Counted from the stretch's first letter, positions 1 through 7,156 are shown. The stretch: 7,156 nt of DNA from Verrucomicrobia bacterium 12-59-8 (GCA_002279765.1 NCCR01000219.1:1-7156), one strand, 5' to 3'. The notes: generated from the letters alone by a model not told the origin. Numbers and translations: made by a program.

Positions 1-1
1 G

Positions 2-247
2 ACTTCCGAGTATCTACGTATGCCCATCCCCACGGTCTACTACCTCGTAAATAAAGGAACCATTCCCACGATTAAACTTGGCGGCAGGTGGCGTATTCTA
101 CGCCACCGACTGAATTCCGAGTTCTTAAAAATCACCCCAGAGGATCAATCTGTCATTAAACAGACAATTGATGACTATGAATTCATTGATGCAATTGTGG
201 AAAAGGTTATTCAAGCAATAAAATCCAAGGTCTTGCAAAGTTACTGA
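2..247 (+). CDS. Excisionase-family helix-turn-helix DNA-binding protein, 5'-truncated by window edge
   Basis: The frame is open from base 2, and the codons before the first ATG (base 20) read TSEYLR. Joined to MPIPTVYYLVNKGTIPTIKL and then GGRWRILRHRL, this gives the classic HTH_17 (excisionase/MerR-like winged helix) pattern: a '.S.EYLR.P..TVY.L...G.IP..K.G.RWR.....L' core. The ATG at 20 falls inside the first helix of that fold, so the true start is almost certainly left of the window. Family members are small DNA-binding proteins, known as recombination directionality factors or small regulators in mobile elements and as stand-alone chromosomal proteins. After the HTH comes a charged, mainly helical tail of about 45 residues (TPEDQSVIKQ... 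ending KVLQSY) with no recognised domain. The gene is AT-rich compared with the kinase region. No integrase is visible, so a role in excision is unproven; a regulator or an antitoxin-like protein is equally possible. Confidence 0.75.
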   Translation, partial: TSEYLRMPIPTVYYLVNKGTIPTIKLGGRWRILRHRLNSEFLKITPEDQSVIKQTIDDYEFIDAIVEKVIQAIKSKVLQSY

Positions 248-483
248 TTATTGAGGTGGCTCGACTCTCATTTGAGGAGCGGCAAGAATGGACATTTCAT
301 TTATTTAAAATACCGTTGGAGCAACGATTACCCTTTCATTAATGATTAAAATGTCGTGATACAAGTTGTAATTGTAATTGCGTTATTACTAACTGTGCGC
401 AAAACGCTTCAGGCATCATTCCAGCACTATTGGCAATTATCAGTCGCTTACCTTCGTTGCCAAACAATGAGGTCTCTTCATAG

Positions 484-516
484 GCATGCCGATGGATTAA
501 AGTCATCCCGGCATGC
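484..516. repeat. Inverted repeat / hairpin with 8-bp perfect arms
   Basis: GCATGCCG (484-491) is repeated exactly as its reverse complement CGGCATGC (509-516). An inner ATG/CAT pairing (492-494 with 504-506) would extend the stem across a two-base bulge and leave a loop of about nine bases. No T-run follows on the plus strand beyond ATTT, so a terminator for the excisionase-like gene is doubtful. It could be a protein-binding site, a folded RNA element, or a remnant of a mobile-element end. Confidence 0.5.
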
Positions 517-582
517 ATTTCTATTGATAATGATGGCAAAAAACACTGGAGAATAAACCTGAGTGTCGCCCAGTGCAGAAAA

Positions 583-611
583 CTGGCGGCGGCCACACAG
601 GCCGCCACCAG
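583..611 (-). terminator. GC-rich stem-loop, possible minus-strand intrinsic terminator
   Basis: CTGGCGGCGGCC pairs with GGCCGCCACCAG across a five-base loop with one C/A mismatch, giving a very GC-rich stem of eleven pairs plus one mismatch. Read on the minus strand, the stem is followed directly by TTTTCT, a short U-tract that fits a weak rho-independent terminator. On the plus strand no T-run follows. The stem and repeat are seen directly; the terminator role is inferred, and no minus-strand gene that would need it is evident in the window. Confidence 0.35.
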
Positions 612-710
612 CCTCAACACAAACGTGCGCTCGTGCGGAGAATTTCTATTTTCGCTATGTATGAGCAGAACAGCAAACACTGCCTTGGGGTAACACACGG
701 AGGCCATTGA

Positions 711-720
711 GGGTTAACCC
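711..720. promoter_or_regulatory. Perfect palindrome GGGTTAACCC upstream of the plus-strand operon
   Basis: A ten-base perfect palindrome lies 39 bases before the ATG at 760. With flanking TTGA on the left and AA on the right it approximates a longer dyad if one base is skipped. Its position suits an operator for the two-gene plus-strand operon, perhaps for autoregulation by a dimeric regulator. A palindrome of this length can arise by chance, so this is only a candidate. Confidence 0.25.
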
Positions 721-759
721 AATCCAGCAATCGCCCCCGCTGGTTGCCTGTGGATAGTT

Positions 760-1419
760 ATGTATTATGTTTTTTCTCCGCCCTTGCCGCATCTTATGAA
801 TCCGGCTCATTTTGATCTTATGCATACCAGCACCTCGGATACCGGAGCTCAACTGGACATTCATGGTTTGGAAGCTGCCTGCGGATTGCTGGGCGGCACT
901 CATGCATGGGTGACGCGCAATACCGGTGACAGTTGCCAACTTGTTAACCTTTCAGGCTCCGCCTTGGAGATCGATTCCTCGCTAAACTCCCTTCTCGTAC
1001 ATTCAGCACAAAACTCCCACGTAAGGCCTGTGCTTTTGTTGCGATGGAGAGACAAAACCATCATGTGCGCCAGCCTTTCAACCCAGCAGGAGGCGGATGG
1101 CTGCACTTACACGCTCAGTATGCTTTTTGACGGTCCGTTTGAACTGACTGCGAGTTTGGCGGGCTTCGTGGACGGCCTTCGGTGCAGCATGCAGGCACTG
1201 ATCAGCTGGCAGCTTTCGAAGCAAAGGGTGGAATCGGATCAGGCATCGGGAAGACAAACCATTTCCTGCAGCTGCTGCCACCGCTATCATTCCTTTGAAC
1301 ATGGCTGGATGCACTGGGATCACCAAAGTAATCTGAGGGACGTGCAAGGCACTTTTCGCACGGTTTGCGAGAAGTGCGCGCTGGCGCTTTATAGTGTTGT
1401 GCTGCATGGTCAGTTCTGA
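760..1419 (+). CDS. Uncharacterised signalling-type protein with C-terminal Cys-pair motif and possible GAF-like body
   Basis: The C-terminus reads SCSCCHRYHS (Cys170, Cys172, Cys173), then a Trp-containing stretch (GWMHW), and closes with TVCEKCALALY (Cys203, Cys206). This matches the layout of the short tail 'C..C+..R...G.W..le.y......fshgiCp.C...ly' often found after PAS, GAF or receiver domains in environmental bacteria, whose cysteines look metal-binding. The usual conserved Arg/Asp residues after the first pair are degenerate here. Residues about 30-165 (AACGLLGGTHAWVTRNTGD, ... then LRCSMQALISWQLSKQR as a final helix) could be a divergent GAF fold; I cannot confirm this. No signal peptide or membrane helix is seen, so it should be cytoplasmic. 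The start is uncertain: ATG 760 gives 219 residues, ATG 796 (MNPAHFDLM) gives 207, and neither has a clear ribosome site. It lies 23 bases before the response regulator gene on the same strand, so the two are probably co-transcribed and it may sense a signal for, or modulate, that regulator. Confidence 0.75.
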   Translation: MYYVFSPPLPHLMNPAHFDLMHTSTSDTGAQLDIHGLEAACGLLGGTHAWVTRNTGDSCQLVNLSGSALEIDSSLNSLLVHSAQNSHVRPVLLLRWRDKTIMCASLSTQQEADGCTYTLSMLFDGPFELTASLAGFVDGLRCSMQALISWQLSKQRVESDQASGRQTISCSCCHRYHSFEHGWMHWDHQSNLRDVQGTFRTVCEKCALALYSVVLHGQF

Positions 1420-1442
1420 AATACCACTCCACGCCATCCACC

Positions 1443-2126
1443 GTGCCTCATTCCCCCCGAAAATCTATCCAGCGCATTGGTCTGGTCGAAGACGATCCAG
1501 TTTATCGCGCTTATACCTCCTGCCTGCTCAAGAACAGACCGGAAGTCGAACTGGTGCATGCCTGGGAAAGCGCCGAGGCCATGCTGGCGGACACTCGTTT
1601 TTTGCTTGTGGATCTGCTCTTCATCGATCTGGAACTTCCCGGCATCAGCGGACTGGAGTTGGTCTCCCGCTTGAACATGCTCCAAAATCCTCCGAGTTGC
1701 GTGGTTCTCACCTCCTCCATTGAATCTGAGAATGTCATTTCGGCCATACGTGATGGTGCATCAGGCTATCTGATCAAGACTTTGGACTCGCAAACCTTTC
1801 TGGAGAGTCTGCGGCAAATGATCATGGATGGCGTCAGCCTGAGTCCACAGGTTGCTCGCATGCTGCTTGACGAATTCCGCCTAACACCGCACCAGCCCGC
1901 AGCCAGGCATCTTGCCCTGAAAATTCTTACCTCCCGCGAGCGCCAGGTTCTGGACGCCATGGTCACACATGGCAGTGCAAAGGGCATGGGTGAGGCACTG
2001 GGCCTCAGCCATGAGACCGTGCGCGTTCACATGAAAAAAATCTATCAGAAGCTGCACGTGAATTCGAAGTCCGAAGCTCTGGCGGTGCTGGCGCAGGAAA
2101 CCCAGAGCTCATTTACACTTCTTTAA
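1443..2126 (+). CDS. NarL/FixJ-family two-component response regulator (REC + LuxR-type HTH)
   Basis: The receiver domain spans residues 9-127: the acidic pair Asp17-Asp18 in LVEDDP, the phosphoacceptor Asp62 in [11 protein letters not shown], Thr90 in VVLTSS and Lys112 in GYLIKTLD are all present, so it should be phosphorylatable. A linker leads to a LuxR-type DNA-binding domain at about 160-220, with [12 protein letters not shown], then a recognition helix region [19 protein letters not shown] and NSKSEALA. Its 227 residues are close to the usual family length. The start is GTG at 1443; an in-frame stop at 1392 leaves no ATG or GTG further upstream, and the next ATG would cut into the receiver. 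No clear Shine-Dalgarno is seen, but the stop of the preceding gene lies only 23 bases away. The family binds promoter DNA as phosphorylated dimers. The large hybrid kinase converges on it from the other strand and ends in an Hpt domain, making it a plausible phosphodonor (inference from context). Confidence 0.95.
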   Translation: MPHSPRKSIQRIGLVEDDPVYRAYTSCLLKNRPEVELVHAWESAEAMLADTRFLLVDLLFIDLELPGISGLELVSRLNMLQNPPSCVVLTSSIESENVISAIRDGASGYLIKTLDSQTFLESLRQMIMDGVSLSPQVARMLLDEFRLTPHQPAARHLALKILTSRERQVLDAMVTHGSAKGMGEALGLSHETVRVHMKKIYQKLHVNSKSEALAVLAQETQSSFTLL

Positions 2127-5100
2127 TGGTCCGCTGAAGCACCGCCACAGATTGTTGGAGATGATTATCGAAATCTTCTAGAAGACCTGCAGCGACACGT
2201 TTGTCATTGCCAATCGCCATCTCCAAAGACGTGCACGCATCCATGAGCGAACGCATGCCAAAGATGGAACTTGCCCCGCGCAGCGCGTGGGCCTCCTTGC
2301 GCGCGGCTACCGTCTGGCCGCGCTTCAGGGCCGCCAGGAGTCGCTGATGGCGGCCCGGGGCTTCCTCCAGCCAGATGTCCGCCAGCTTGCGGGCTTCCAC
2401 CGCTCCAATCTGTGCCGTCAGTGGTCCCAGCGGATCAGTCACGGCAGCAGGCACCGTATTCCCGGCAGTACCTTCCGCCGCACCAGGCTGCCGCGAAATA
2501 CCGACCAGCAATCGTTCCAGCGATCCGGCACTGAACGGCTTGGACAGATACTCGTCCATGCCTGAGGCAAAGCAGCGCTCCCGCTCTTCAGGCAGCGCGC
2601 TCGCCGTCATTGCGATGACCTTGCATCGTCCCCGTCTTTGCTGATTGCCACGCCGGCTTTCCCACTGGCGGATTTTCCGCGTGGCGGCATGGCCGTCCAG
2701 AACCGGCATCTGGCAATCCATGAGCACGACGTCAAAAGGCTGTTTCTGAAATGCTGCCACAGCTTCCTTGCCATTGACAGCCACCACCGCATTACACCCG
2801 AGATTATCCAGCAGCATGCAGGCAAGACGTGCATTGATGCGGTTGTCTTCCGCCACCAGTACGTTGAGCCCAAGCGCCAGCCGTTGCGGGGAGGATGTTT
2901 TGCATTCCGCAGCAGGCGTAGTCACGGGCCAGACGGCCCGCCGCAGGGCCTGGCGGTGCAATGGCAGCGTGACCGTTTGAGCACAGGCGAGTGCTGCGCT
3001 GTCTGCAAAGATCCCTGAACCGATAAGTACCACCTGCCACCGATTCAAGCCAGCCCCATTTGGCTGCGCAGCTCGCTTCTTTACCACCGTCGCAGGCATC
3101 CAGGCGGCATCGATCACCAGCACCTCATCTGCTGCACGTCCCGTGGCCAGATGACTGCGGACTTGCACACGTTTTAATTCATGAAAACCCACGCCCGGCG
3201 CGGCCAGCGCGGCGCGGATGCTCTCCCGTACACGCGGTGATGCGTGGGCGATCCATACCTGCCGCAGCTGGGCCTGTGGTGCAACACCCCGAGCAGGTTC
3301 TTCAGGCCCGGCATGCAACGGCACTCGGAACCAGAACTGCGAACCGTCCCCTGCCTCGCTCTCCACACCGATGCTACCGCGCATCGCGTCCACCAGTTTC
3401 TTGCCAATGGCCAGCCCGAGTCCCGTGCCGCCAAAGCGGCGTGATTGGGAGCTGTCCACCTGACTGAAAGGCTTGAACAAGCGCTCATGCGCTACGTCTG
3501 GCAGGCCTATGCCTGTATCCTCCACACGAAACTCGATCTGATCATCCACGCCAGACACACGAATGGTCACATGCCCCTTGTCCGTAAACTTGACCGCGTT
3601 GCCAGCTAGATTTAGCAACACTTGGCGCAGGCGTCCCGCGTCTCCTCGAATCACCTCCGGCAGTTCGGAGGCAATGACGGTGGTCAGTTCCAGCCCCTTT
3701 GAGGAGGCCTCATGGTGGAGCAGATCCGCCACCCCCTCGACCAGTTCGTCCAGCACCACCGGCTGCTCGCACAGTTCAATCTTACCAGCCTCGATCTTCG
3801 CAAAGTTGAGGATGTCGTCGATGATATTGATCAGTGCACCGCCGCTGTGCTGAACAGCTTCCACCATCTCCGACTGCCTTGCATCCAGCTTGCTCTTCTT
3901 CAGCAGTCCGGTCATACCGATGACACCGTTCATGGGTGTACGGATCTCATGGCTCATCATCGCCAGGAACTCGCTCTTCGCGCGGCTGGCCGCCTCCGCC
4001 TTGTCACGCGCGGCACGCAGCTCCTCTTCGATCTGGCGGCGGCGCTCATCTTCACGCCGCGCCACGATCATGCTGTTCACCGCAGCGAGAAATGGATCCA
4101 GCTCCCTGAGCCCGTCCTTGTCATATCCGTCCGGGCGGTTGGCCAGACCGATAAGCCCCACCATCTCCAGCCCGTTGTAAACCGGCAGGCCTAGGAAAGT
4201 GTGAATGGGGGGATGTCCAGGCGGAAGCCCGCCACGGCGTGGATCACTCGCAGCATCATTCGCGATCACCACATCTCTGGTGACCAATGCTGCTCCGAAA
4301 AGCGACTTCAGATTGCGGAACTCGAGTCCATTCGGCCTCATCGATTCCATGTATTTCCGAATTTCGTCATTCCATGAAATGTCTGTCAGCGAATAGGAGC
4401 GGAGATAGGGCTGACCCAGCTCATCCTTCAACACTTCGGCAATGAAGCCAAATCCGCTGTGGGTGTGCCGCACGACGACATCCAGCAGCTCGGTGAATAC
4501 CGCCCCCAGATCCGTGGTGCCGATGAAGTGCTCCTGCGCCGCGCGAATGCCATTGAGCAGTTCAGCACGCCGCTTCGCAGCCTCCTCGGACTGGTTGCGG
4601 ATGTGGATATCCATCTGCGTGCCGATCATTCGCTCCGGTTTGCCTTCTTTGGTGGAGGAAACAATGCGCCCCACATCCTGCACCCATTTCCATGAGCCGT
4701 CTTTGCAAAGCAGACGGTGCTCGCAGAGATAGTCCGGCGTCTCGCCGCCGAGGCACTTGTTCATCGCGTCCATCACAGACGACAGGTCGTCCGGATGCAC
4801 GCGCGAGGCCCAGCTGTCCACGTGCTGCGGCCATTCGCCCGGCTCATAGCCCAGCATCTGCTGAAGCTGGTCTGTGTAGAGAACATAACCGCTGATGATG
4901 TTCCAGTCCCATACCCCCAGACCGTTGTTTTGCAGCGCAAAGTGCCAGCGCTCCTCCGTTTGCTGCAGTGTGCGCTGGGTCTCCACCAGCTCAGTAATGT
5001 CCAGCACAGTGCCGAGAATCTCGCGTGCTATGCCACTTGCGTCCAGGCTGGCTTCCGCGCTGCTGCGGAGGTGGCGCACCTCGCCGTCCGATCGGATGAT

Positions 5101-7110
5101 GCGGTAGGTGATCGTCATCGGCTCTGCCGTTTTCGCAACGGAATCAATGAAATGCATCACCGCATCAAAATCGTCGGGATGAATCGCGCGCCGGCAAAAC
5201 TCCAAGTCCACCTCCACTGAGCCGGGCTCGTGTCCGTAGATGCGGTACTTCTCATCTGACCACCGCACCGCGCCGCTGGCGAGGTCCAGCGTCCAGTTGC
5301 CAAGATGGGAAATACGCTGGGCCTGCTTGTACGCATCCTCAGTCTGGACCTTTTCCGTCACATCCTGCATCGTGCCGACCAGGCGGAGGGGCACGTTCTC
5401 GGCATCCAGCTCTGCAGCGGCAAGTGTGTGCACATGCCGTACCTCACCGCTCCGCCTCGTCACTCGGTAGCTGACCTCCTGGCTAACTCCCGTGCGTGCC
5501 ACCGCCTCCAACACCTCCAAAAAGCGCGGCAGATCCTGCGCCATCACACAGGTCCTCACGTGGTCCAGCGTGGGCACAAAGCTCTGTGGTTCAAAGCCGT
5601 GGATTCGAAATTTCTCATCCGACCATTCGATCACGTTGGTGCGCAGATCCCACGCCCAAGTGCCCAGATGGGCCAGACGCTGGCCTTCGTTCATAGCCCG
5701 TTCGTTTTTGCGCAGGGCTTCCTCCGCCTCCAGCCGTTTAAGCAGCAGGCCCAGCTGATGGCCAATTTGGTTGAGCGATTCAAGAAGATCCGGATCAGGC
5801 GCAACGAGATGCAGGCTGAAAAACTCCAGCACGCCGCGAACATGCCCGTCCACTTTCGCAGGAAAGGCTACCGCTGCCGTGATGCCGCACGCAGCGGCTG
5901 CTTCACGGCGCGGGAAATTGTCGTCTTGAGCCACATCGGTGATCCAAAAACTCTTGCGCGCCTTCCATACCCTTCCAGGCAGTCCCTTCCCAAGGGGGAA
6001 GCAAAGCTCCCGCGAGGCCTGCATGAATGGCTCCATTTGCGCACCATCAGAGTGCCACATGTCGGCCATTTGCAGCACTTCCCCGCTGCTGTCCGGAACC
6101 CACCACGCACCCACGGCCGCATGCAGCTGCCGCCCTAAAGCCGCAAGCATCAGGGGGATCAGCCCGGCCAGTTTGACCCCGCTGGCAATCACCTTGGTGG
6201 CCTCCGTCTCCAACTGGCGGCGCATCTCATTGCGCTTCACACCTGACACATCCGCCTCGATCGCCATGAAATGCGTCACCTTGCCATGGACATCTTTGAT
6301 CGGCTGCACCTCGATGTCCACCCAGAGGGGAGTGCCATCCTTGTGGTAGTTTAAGATCTCTGTGTGAAAGCCCTCACCTGCGCTGACCTTGCGCCCCATA
6401 TCTTCTGCCACATCTGGGTCTGTGAGTGGGCCTTGCAGAAACGAGCCGGGCTTCAGGCCGCGCACCTCTGGGAGCGTCCAGCCAGTCATGCGTTCAAAGG
6501 CTTCGTTCACCCACTCGATGAGGCCTTCATGATTGGCCAGGATCACCGCGTTGTCCGTGCGTTCCGCCACCATCGCCAGCTTGCGCGACTCGGCTTCCTT
6601 TTCGATGAGCTTCGACTGGCTGATCTTCAGGCGCTCGTTCAGCATGCTCAACTCCTTGTTTGCGGTGCGGTGCACCTGCGCCACATGGAGTAAATCTTGA
6701 GTCGAATCGTGCGGGGCAAAATCAGCGAGTGCCACTCCCAGACGGTCAAGTTCGTCCGGTGTTTCCAGCCAGGGCGAGCCCAGAAAAACATCCAGATCCA
6801 TCTCATCCAGATGCATCACCTGCCCGCGCATCATCAACCCGGTGCCATGATGCCTCAGCAGCAGCAGGACGCCGCGATGCCTGCGCAGCCAGTCCGCATC
6901 CATTGCGCCCAGCGGCCGCTCCAGCTTAAACAACTGGTCAAGCTGCGCACCTGAAGCCACATCCCGCGCGATGCGCGCCAGGGAAGGACCGACCTGAACG
7001 ATTCGCATTTCACTGTTCCAGGCGAAAAGAAACGGAAAGGCCTCCTCCACCTGAAACCAGGGCATGTGTGGCAGTTCAACCACAGTCTTTAAGTTTTGGC
7101 TTCGCTCCAT
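2113..7110 (-). CDS. HNOBA-containing tripartite hybrid sensor histidine kinase (PAS/GAF-HisKA-HATPase-REC-Hpt)
   Basis: Domains by residue, approximate: HNOBA/H-NOXA PAS-like 20-145 ([47 protein letters not shown]), closely resembling the region after the haem domain in soluble guanylate cyclase; coiled coil 146-178; PAS 176-295; GAF 300-462; three PAS_3-type domains at 472-590, 594-712 and 718-842; GAF 855-1020; helical linker; HisKA 1043-1110 with His1054 in [10 protein letters not shown]; HATPase 1155-1268 with N-box Asn1167/Asn1171, DTGIG at 1198-1202, and GGTGLGLAI; a degenerate receiver 1282-1400; an intact receiver 1412-1532 (Glu1421/Asp1422, Asp1465, Thr1502, Lys1524); Hpt 1560-1665 with His1608 in [12 protein letters not shown]. 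No membrane segment is seen, so it is a cytosolic sensor. Expected relay: His1054 -> Asp1465 -> His1608 -> external regulator. ATG 7110 lies inside the end of the upstream H-NOX-like gene, with an in-frame stop 18 bases further upstream; ATG 7065 (residue 16) is a possible alternative start. The 3' end overlaps the convergent regulator gene by 14 bases. Confidence 0.95.
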   Translation of the reverse strand: MERSQNLKTVVELPHMPWFQVEEAFPFLFAWNSEMRIVQVGPSLARIARDVASGAQLDQLFKLERPLGAMDADWLRRHRGVLLLLRHHGTGLMMRGQVMHLDEMDLDVFLGSPWLETPDELDRLGVALADFAPHDSTQDLLHVAQVHRTANKELSMLNERLKISQSKLIEKEAESRKLAMVAERTDNAVILANHEGLIEWVNEAFERMTGWTLPEVRGLKPGSFLQGPLTDPDVAEDMGRKVSAGEGFHTEILNYHKDGTPLWVDIEVQPIKDVHGKVTHFMAIEADVSGVKRNEMRRQLETEATKVIASGVKLAGLIPLMLAALGRQLHAAVGAWWVPDSSGEVLQMADMWHSDGAQMEPFMQASRELCFPLGKGLPGRVWKARKSFWITDVAQDDNFPRREAAAACGITAAVAFPAKVDGHVRGVLEFFSLHLVAPDPDLLESLNQIGHQLGLLLKRLEAEEALRKNERAMNEGQRLAHLGTWAWDLRTNVIEWSDEKFRIHGFEPQSFVPTLDHVRTCVMAQDLPRFLEVLEAVARTGVSQEVSYRVTRRSGEVRHVHTLAAAELDAENVPLRLVGTMQDVTEKVQTEDAYKQAQRISHLGNWTLDLASGAVRWSDEKYRIYGHEPGSVEVDLEFCRRAIHPDDFDAVMHFIDSVAKTAEPMTITYRIIRSDGEVRHLRSSAEASLDASGIAREILGTVLDITELVETQRTLQQTEERWHFALQNNGLGVWDWNIISGYVLYTDQLQQMLGYEPGEWPQHVDSWASRVHPDDLSSVMDAMNKCLGGETPDYLCEHRLLCKDGSWKWVQDVGRIVSSTKEGKPERMIGTQMDIHIRNQSEEAAKRRAELLNGIRAAQEHFIGTTDLGAVFTELLDVVVRHTHSGFGFIAEVLKDELGQPYLRSYSLTDISWNDEIRKYMESMRPNGLEFRNLKSLFGAALVTRDVVIANDAASDPRRGGLPPGHPPIHTFLGLPVYNGLEMVGLIGLANRPDGYDKDGLRELDPFLAAVNSMIVARREDERRRQIEEELRAARDKAEAASRAKSEFLAMMSHEIRTPMNGVIGMTGLLKKSKLDARQSEMVEAVQHSGGALINIIDDILNFAKIEAGKIELCEQPVVLDELVEGVADLLHHEASSKGLELTTVIASELPEVIRGDAGRLRQVLLNLAGNAVKFTDKGHVTIRVSGVDDQIEFRVEDTGIGLPDVAHERLFKPFSQVDSSQSRRFGGTGLGLAIGKKLVDAMRGSIGVESEAGDGSQFWFRVPLHAGPEEPARGVAPQAQLRQVWIAHASPRVRESIRAALAAPGVGFHELKRVQVRSHLATGRAADEVLVIDAAWMPATVVKKRAAQPNGAGLNRWQVVLIGSGIFADSAALACAQTVTLPLHRQALRRAVWPVTTPAAECKTSSPQRLALGLNVLVAEDNRINARLACMLLDNLGCNAVVAVNGKEAVAAFQKQPFDVVLMDCQMPVLDGHAATRKIRQWESRRGNQQRRGRCKVIAMTASALPEERERCFASGMDEYLSKPFSAGSLERLLVGISRQPGAAEGTAGNTVPAAVTDPLGPLTAQIGAVEARKLADIWLEEAPGRHQRLLAALKRGQTVAARKEAHALRGASSIFGMRSLMDACTSLEMAIGNDKRVAAGLLEDFDNHLQQSVAVLQRTIKEV

Positions 7111-7156
7111 GAGACGTGAAATACATCATGATCAGCACCATCGTCCAACCGCTCCT
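7089..7156 (-). CDS. C-terminal end of a probable H-NOX (haem-NO/O2-binding) protein, truncated by window edge
   Basis: Reading the minus strand from 7154, one frame gives [21 protein letters not shown] and then TAA at 7091-7089. The pattern '..GxDHDxFxxxW/Y' resembles the last beta strand of bacterial H-NOX domains; from memory, the Nostoc H-NOX ends with a GEDHDIFSIKY-type segment. Only 21 residues are visible, so homology rests on this short motif plus context: the next gene encodes an HNOBA domain, which is typically fused to or adjacent to H-NOX. H-NOX proteins bind NO or O2 at a His-ligated haem and regulate partner kinases or cyclases. The gene overlaps the kinase start by 22 bases in a different frame, which suggests translational coupling. 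The other two frames either stop early (after seven codons) or run on with no family resemblance. Confidence 0.7.
   Translation of the reverse strand, partial: ERLDDGADHDVFHVSWSEAKT

Larger units (their letters stand above)
248..759. other. Intergenic region without a convincing gene; contains inverted repeats
   Basis: About 510 bases separate the excisionase-like gene from the next plausible gene. Open frames exist on both strands (for example minus 339-707 and plus 356-556), but their translations show no recognisable motif and they overlap each other. The first part (to about 560) is AT-rich; the rest becomes more GC-rich towards the next gene. The region holds two inverted repeats (484-516 and 583-611) and the palindrome at 711-720. 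The promoter for the downstream plus-strand operon should lie here, but I cannot point to a convincing -35/-10 pair. Confidence 0.5.

Noticed and set aside
356..556. 66-codon plus-strand open frame starting MIQVVIVIALLL
   Set aside because: The hydrophobic start looks like a signal or membrane segment, but it comes from a low-complexity AT-rich stretch (repeated GTAATT). There is no ribosome site and no family resemblance.
339..707. 122-codon minus-strand open frame in the intergenic region
   Set aside because: The translation shows no recognisable motif, no ribosome site precedes it, it spans both inverted repeats, and plus-strand frames in the same DNA are equally open. Probably chance.
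740..768. TTGCCT (744-749) and TATTAT (763-768) as a sigma-70 promoter
   Set aside because: The spacer would be only 13 bases, too short for a functional -35/-10 pair, and no better-spaced partner is visible.
5305..6138. 277-codon plus-strand open frame antisense to the kinase
   Set aside because: It lies wholly opposite strongly conserved PAS and GAF coding sequence and is a shadow of the kinase's codon bias; the translation has no domain-like features.
7107..7156. Alternative minus-strand frame continuing upstream as [22 protein letters not shown]
   Set aside because: It is open to the edge as well, but lacks family resemblance, whereas the neighbouring frame gives the H-NOX-like ending DHDVFHVSW.

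Overview
The window carries a likely nitric-oxide (or other haem-ligand) sensing phosphorelay. Its core is a giant tripartite hybrid sensor histidine kinase of 1665 residues on the minus strand (2113-7110). The kinase begins with an HNOBA (H-NOXA, haem-NO-binding-associated) PAS-like domain. Just upstream, running off the right edge, are the last 21 codons of another minus-strand gene. Its ending ([10 protein letters not shown]) looks like the C-terminus of an H-NOX haem sensor, and it overlaps the kinase start by 22 bases.

Layout: (1) 1-247 plus, the end of a small excisionase-type (HTH_17/MerR-like) DNA-binding protein, AT-rich compared with the rest. (2) 248-759, about 500 bases without a convincing gene; it holds two strong inverted repeats (484-516 and 583-611), a perfect 10-base palindrome (711-720) and a decayed-looking open frame. 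(3) 760-1419 plus, a 219-residue protein with a possible GAF-like body and a C-terminal four-cysteine motif of the type often appended to bacterial signalling proteins. (4) 1443-2126 plus, a NarL/FixJ-type response regulator 23 bases downstream, probably in the same operon. (5) 2113-7110 minus, the hybrid kinase, converging on the regulator with a 14-base overlap of coding ends. (6) 7089-7156 minus, the H-NOX-like gene tail.

Working model (inference): H-NOX binds NO or O2 and modulates the kinase through its HNOBA domain. Phosphate then passes His1054 -> Asp1465 -> His1608, and then to a regulator, for which the adjacent NarL-type protein (Asp62) is the obvious candidate. The Cys-motif protein upstream of the regulator may be a second sensor or a modulator.

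Organism: a bacterium with moderately GC-rich chromosomal genes. None of the starts has a clear Shine-Dalgarno sequence. Large multi-PAS/GAF hybrid kinases and the Cys-pair tail are common in Verrucomicrobiota, Planctomycetota, Deltaproteobacteria and similar environmental groups. I lean weakly to Verrucomicrobiota, but the sequence does not settle it.
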